From: Spirobacillus cienkowskii
Lineage (GTDB): Bacteria > Bdellovibrionota_B > Oligoflexia > Silvanigrellales > Silvanigrellaceae
Length of the DNA: 64,000 nucleotides
Direction of reading: 5' to 3'
Assembly: GCF_037081835.1 (NCBI RefSeq)
Contig: NZ_CP146516.1
Coordinates: forward strand, 829,501 to 893,500
The notes below the pieces were generated by a model that saw only the letters and a program-made list of their open reading frames with translations, did no database searches and was not told the DNA's origin. A program made the position numbers and the translations under genes. This document shows, piece by piece, positions 62,437 to 64,000 of this stretch (within the stretch, counting starts at the first letter, position 1; every line of letters begins with the position of its first letter).

Positions 62437-62506
62437 GAGTGCACAAATTCTTGGAGTTGCAAGAAGTACATTACAAGAAAAATTAAAAATATTAATGATT
62501 TCTTAA
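62437..62506 (+). pseudogene. 3' end of the split sigma-54 regulator (Fis-type HTH)
   Basis: It reads S-A-Q-I-L-G-V-A-R-S-T-L-Q-E-K-L-K and stops at TAA 62504-62506. This is the recognition part of an NtrC-type HTH. Joined to the 5' part it gives N-I-S-K-S-A-Q-I-L-G, exactly the expected motif and in frame. Confidence 0.8.
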
Positions 62507-62563
62507 AAACATAGAATAACAATAAATTAATTTTGGCTAAATTTTAAAAAGTTATTATAATTT

Positions 62564-64000
62564 TTAATGAACATCAATTTTGTAAATAATAGGAAATATT
62601 AAATTATAATAATAGTTTCTTAATCCATTAAAGGCGCTAATGAGTTTGGTTGAGTTGGTTTGATAATCATTGTCAATTTTTGACACTCTATCAGCAAAAA
62701 TTTGTGCAGGAGCATTAAATAAAAATTCTTGAACAAAGTTACTGTCGTCATAATATCCGTGATTGTTTGCAGTGTAGACATAGTTTTTATTTAATGTAGA
62801 ATTTTTATTAACTCTTAACAAATTAGCGCCAATGTCTGAAATCGCATATCCATTATCATTATCATTTCTATGTAAAATCCATTTAAAACTATTATTAGAT
62901 ATTGATTTTGTAGAGCAGTGATGATTTTTTACCCATCCCCAAGAACTGCCTCCTGCTTCTATTAATGATGAAACATAACAGACTGCGGATGAATCAGAAG
63001 AATTTTCAAAAGTTGAGAATAAAATATTGTTATGGGCATTATAATAAGTTTTTTTTCTTTTAAATGCGTCAGGTGGCTTAACTGCATAAATATAGCCCTG
63101 CTCAGTTGGATAAATGACTTCACCGTTTATTGACAACAAATTATCAATAGAAAACTGAATAAAAGGCTCAGTTTGATTTGATTTTAAAACAGCTAAATTA
63201 TTAAGAGATAATATATTTTTATTTGGCTTTACTCTTACATATGCGGTTTTATATGAATTTTCATGTGCATGAAGAATTTTATTTGAAGATGATTTTATAA
63301 AAACTTGATCGTGTTTTGTAAATTCAACTTTCCATAATTGTTTTTTTTCAGATAAGTCGCATAATTGCATTTTAATAAAACTATTGGTATTATTTCCTTC
63401 GGCCTCTGTTAAACAATAATATTGCTCATTGTGTTCATCTTTCGCTTCTGCAATAAGTTGTCCAAATTCCGTAAAATACCAATTGTGAGATTCTGAGCAT
63501 TTAGCAATTCTAACATTATTGTATGGAAATGTTGTGAGGCAGTATTTTTCATCAAAAATATTTTTTACTTCAATTTTAATTGGAAATTTAGTGTTAAATT
63601 TAGTGTCTATTTTGTTATGAAAAGAGTTTGCAAAGCATGTGTGAAGTGCAGAAGGCATTTCTCTTTTTGGGCGGCTTGAAGGTAAGGTGGTAGTGGGATA
63701 CGGCGGTACTCCTGTATTAAAAAGATAAAGTTTTCCAGAATAGTTTGCATTAAGTACACAGCCAGTATTAACAAGCGGATAATCCAATCCATCAACGGTA
63801 CCTAATGGATAAATATTAGGATAAACAGTTGGCATATTGTTTGTTTGGGCATTTAAATTTTGGATGGTTTCTTCGGGGGCGTAGGTGCTTATTTCATGAT
63901 TTAACACATACCGCGTTGCAGACAATATTGTTACAGGAGAAATAAAATAAAGTGCAGTGTATTCGTATTCACGAGTAAAGTGCCATCTTAACGATTCTAA
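62564..64000 (-). CDS. Secreted-type protein with ricin-like beta-trefoil region (partial, start outside window)
   Basis: The frame is open through the right edge, so at least 478 residues are encoded and the N-terminus is missing. Residues about 140-300 look like a ricin-B-type lectin fold: Y-C-L-T-T-F-P-Y-N-N-V-R-I-A-K-C…W-Y-F-T-E-F-G-Q-L-I, then Y-Y-C-L-T-E-A-E…M-Q-L-C-D…Q-L-W-K-V. Paired Cys also suggest an extracellytoplasmic protein. Such domains often deliver toxins to host glycans. The part before the lectin region (E-Y-T-A-L-Y-F-I-S-P-V-T) could be the end of an enzymatic domain, but I cannot name it. Confidence 0.6.
   Translation of the reverse strand, partial: LESLRWHFTREYEYTALYFISPVTILSATRYVLNHEISTYAPEETIQNLNAQTNNMPTVYPNIYPLGTVDGLDYPLVNTGCVLNANYSGKLYLFNTGVPPYPTTTLPSSRPKREMPSALHTCFANSFHNKIDTKFNTKFPIKIEVKNIFDEKYCLTTFPYNNVRIAKCSESHNWYFTEFGQLIAEAKDEHNEQYYCLTEAEGNNTNSFIKMQLCDLSEKKQLWKVEFTKHDQVFIKSSSNKILHAHENSYKTAYVRVKPNKNILSLNNLAVLKSNQTEPFIQFSIDNLLSINGEVIYPTEQGYIYAVKPPDAFKRKKTYYNAHNNILFSTFENSSDSSAVCYVSSLIEAGGSSWGWVKNHHCSTKSISNNSFKWILHRNDNDNGYAISDIGANLLRVNKNSTLNKNYVYTANNHGYYDDSNFVQEFLFNAPAQIFADRVSKIDNDYQTNSTKLISAFNGLRNYYYNLIFPIIYKIDVH

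Overview
The window looks like the chromosome of an AT-rich Gram-negative bacterium. Supporting features are a type VI secretion (T6SS) cluster, DsbD, system-I cytochrome c maturation (CcmF/CcmH), an ActC/NrfD membrane subunit, KdsD for LPS Kdo synthesis, lipoproteins with lipoboxes and sigma-54 activators. My guess, from gene content and base composition only, is a relative of Bdellovibrionota/Oligoflexia (Silvanigrellales-like); no marker gene here proves it.

Region 1 (1-20426) is a T6SS locus in two converging halves. Reading rightward: end of tssB, tssC, an Hcp-like gene, tssE, tssF, tssG, tssA and a small HTH protein. Reading leftward: tssJ-like, an unrecognised beta-rich protein, tssK, tssL, tssM and vgrG, with a divergent sigma-54 activator at the outer edge. 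Between the halves sit an EamA transporter, a frameshifted gene and a complete IS982-type element. Key components are divergent: TssJ has a signal peptide but no lipobox, and TssM has no recognisable Walker A motif. ClpV is not in view.

Region 2 (20550-44143) is mainly housekeeping: hemF, a ccmF-ccmH fusion, a SIS-domain gene, sohB, dsbD, gpmI, mazG, an sseB-like gene, kdsD, relA/spoT, a MFS transporter, a solitary actC, a holA-like gene and an APC permease. Many neighbours overlap by 4 bases.

Region 3 (44393-51006) holds two paralogous modular lipoprotein genes. The second carried a C-terminal array of 18-residue repeats (54-bp period, 17 copies) and has been split by a complete IS21-family element with a 6-bp target duplication. 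Removing the element in silico restores one 643-codon reading frame.

Region 4 (51007-64000) holds proline dehydrogenase, two small genes, ppdK, a hexose permease, and a feoA-feoB-Cys-rich membrane protein operon behind a good Fur box. Next is a response-regulator-type sigma-54 activator whose terminal HTH is cut by an IS630-type element; in-silico removal again restores the frame. A ricin-lectin-like secreted protein gene runs off the right edge. No rRNA, tRNA or CRISPR array was recognised.
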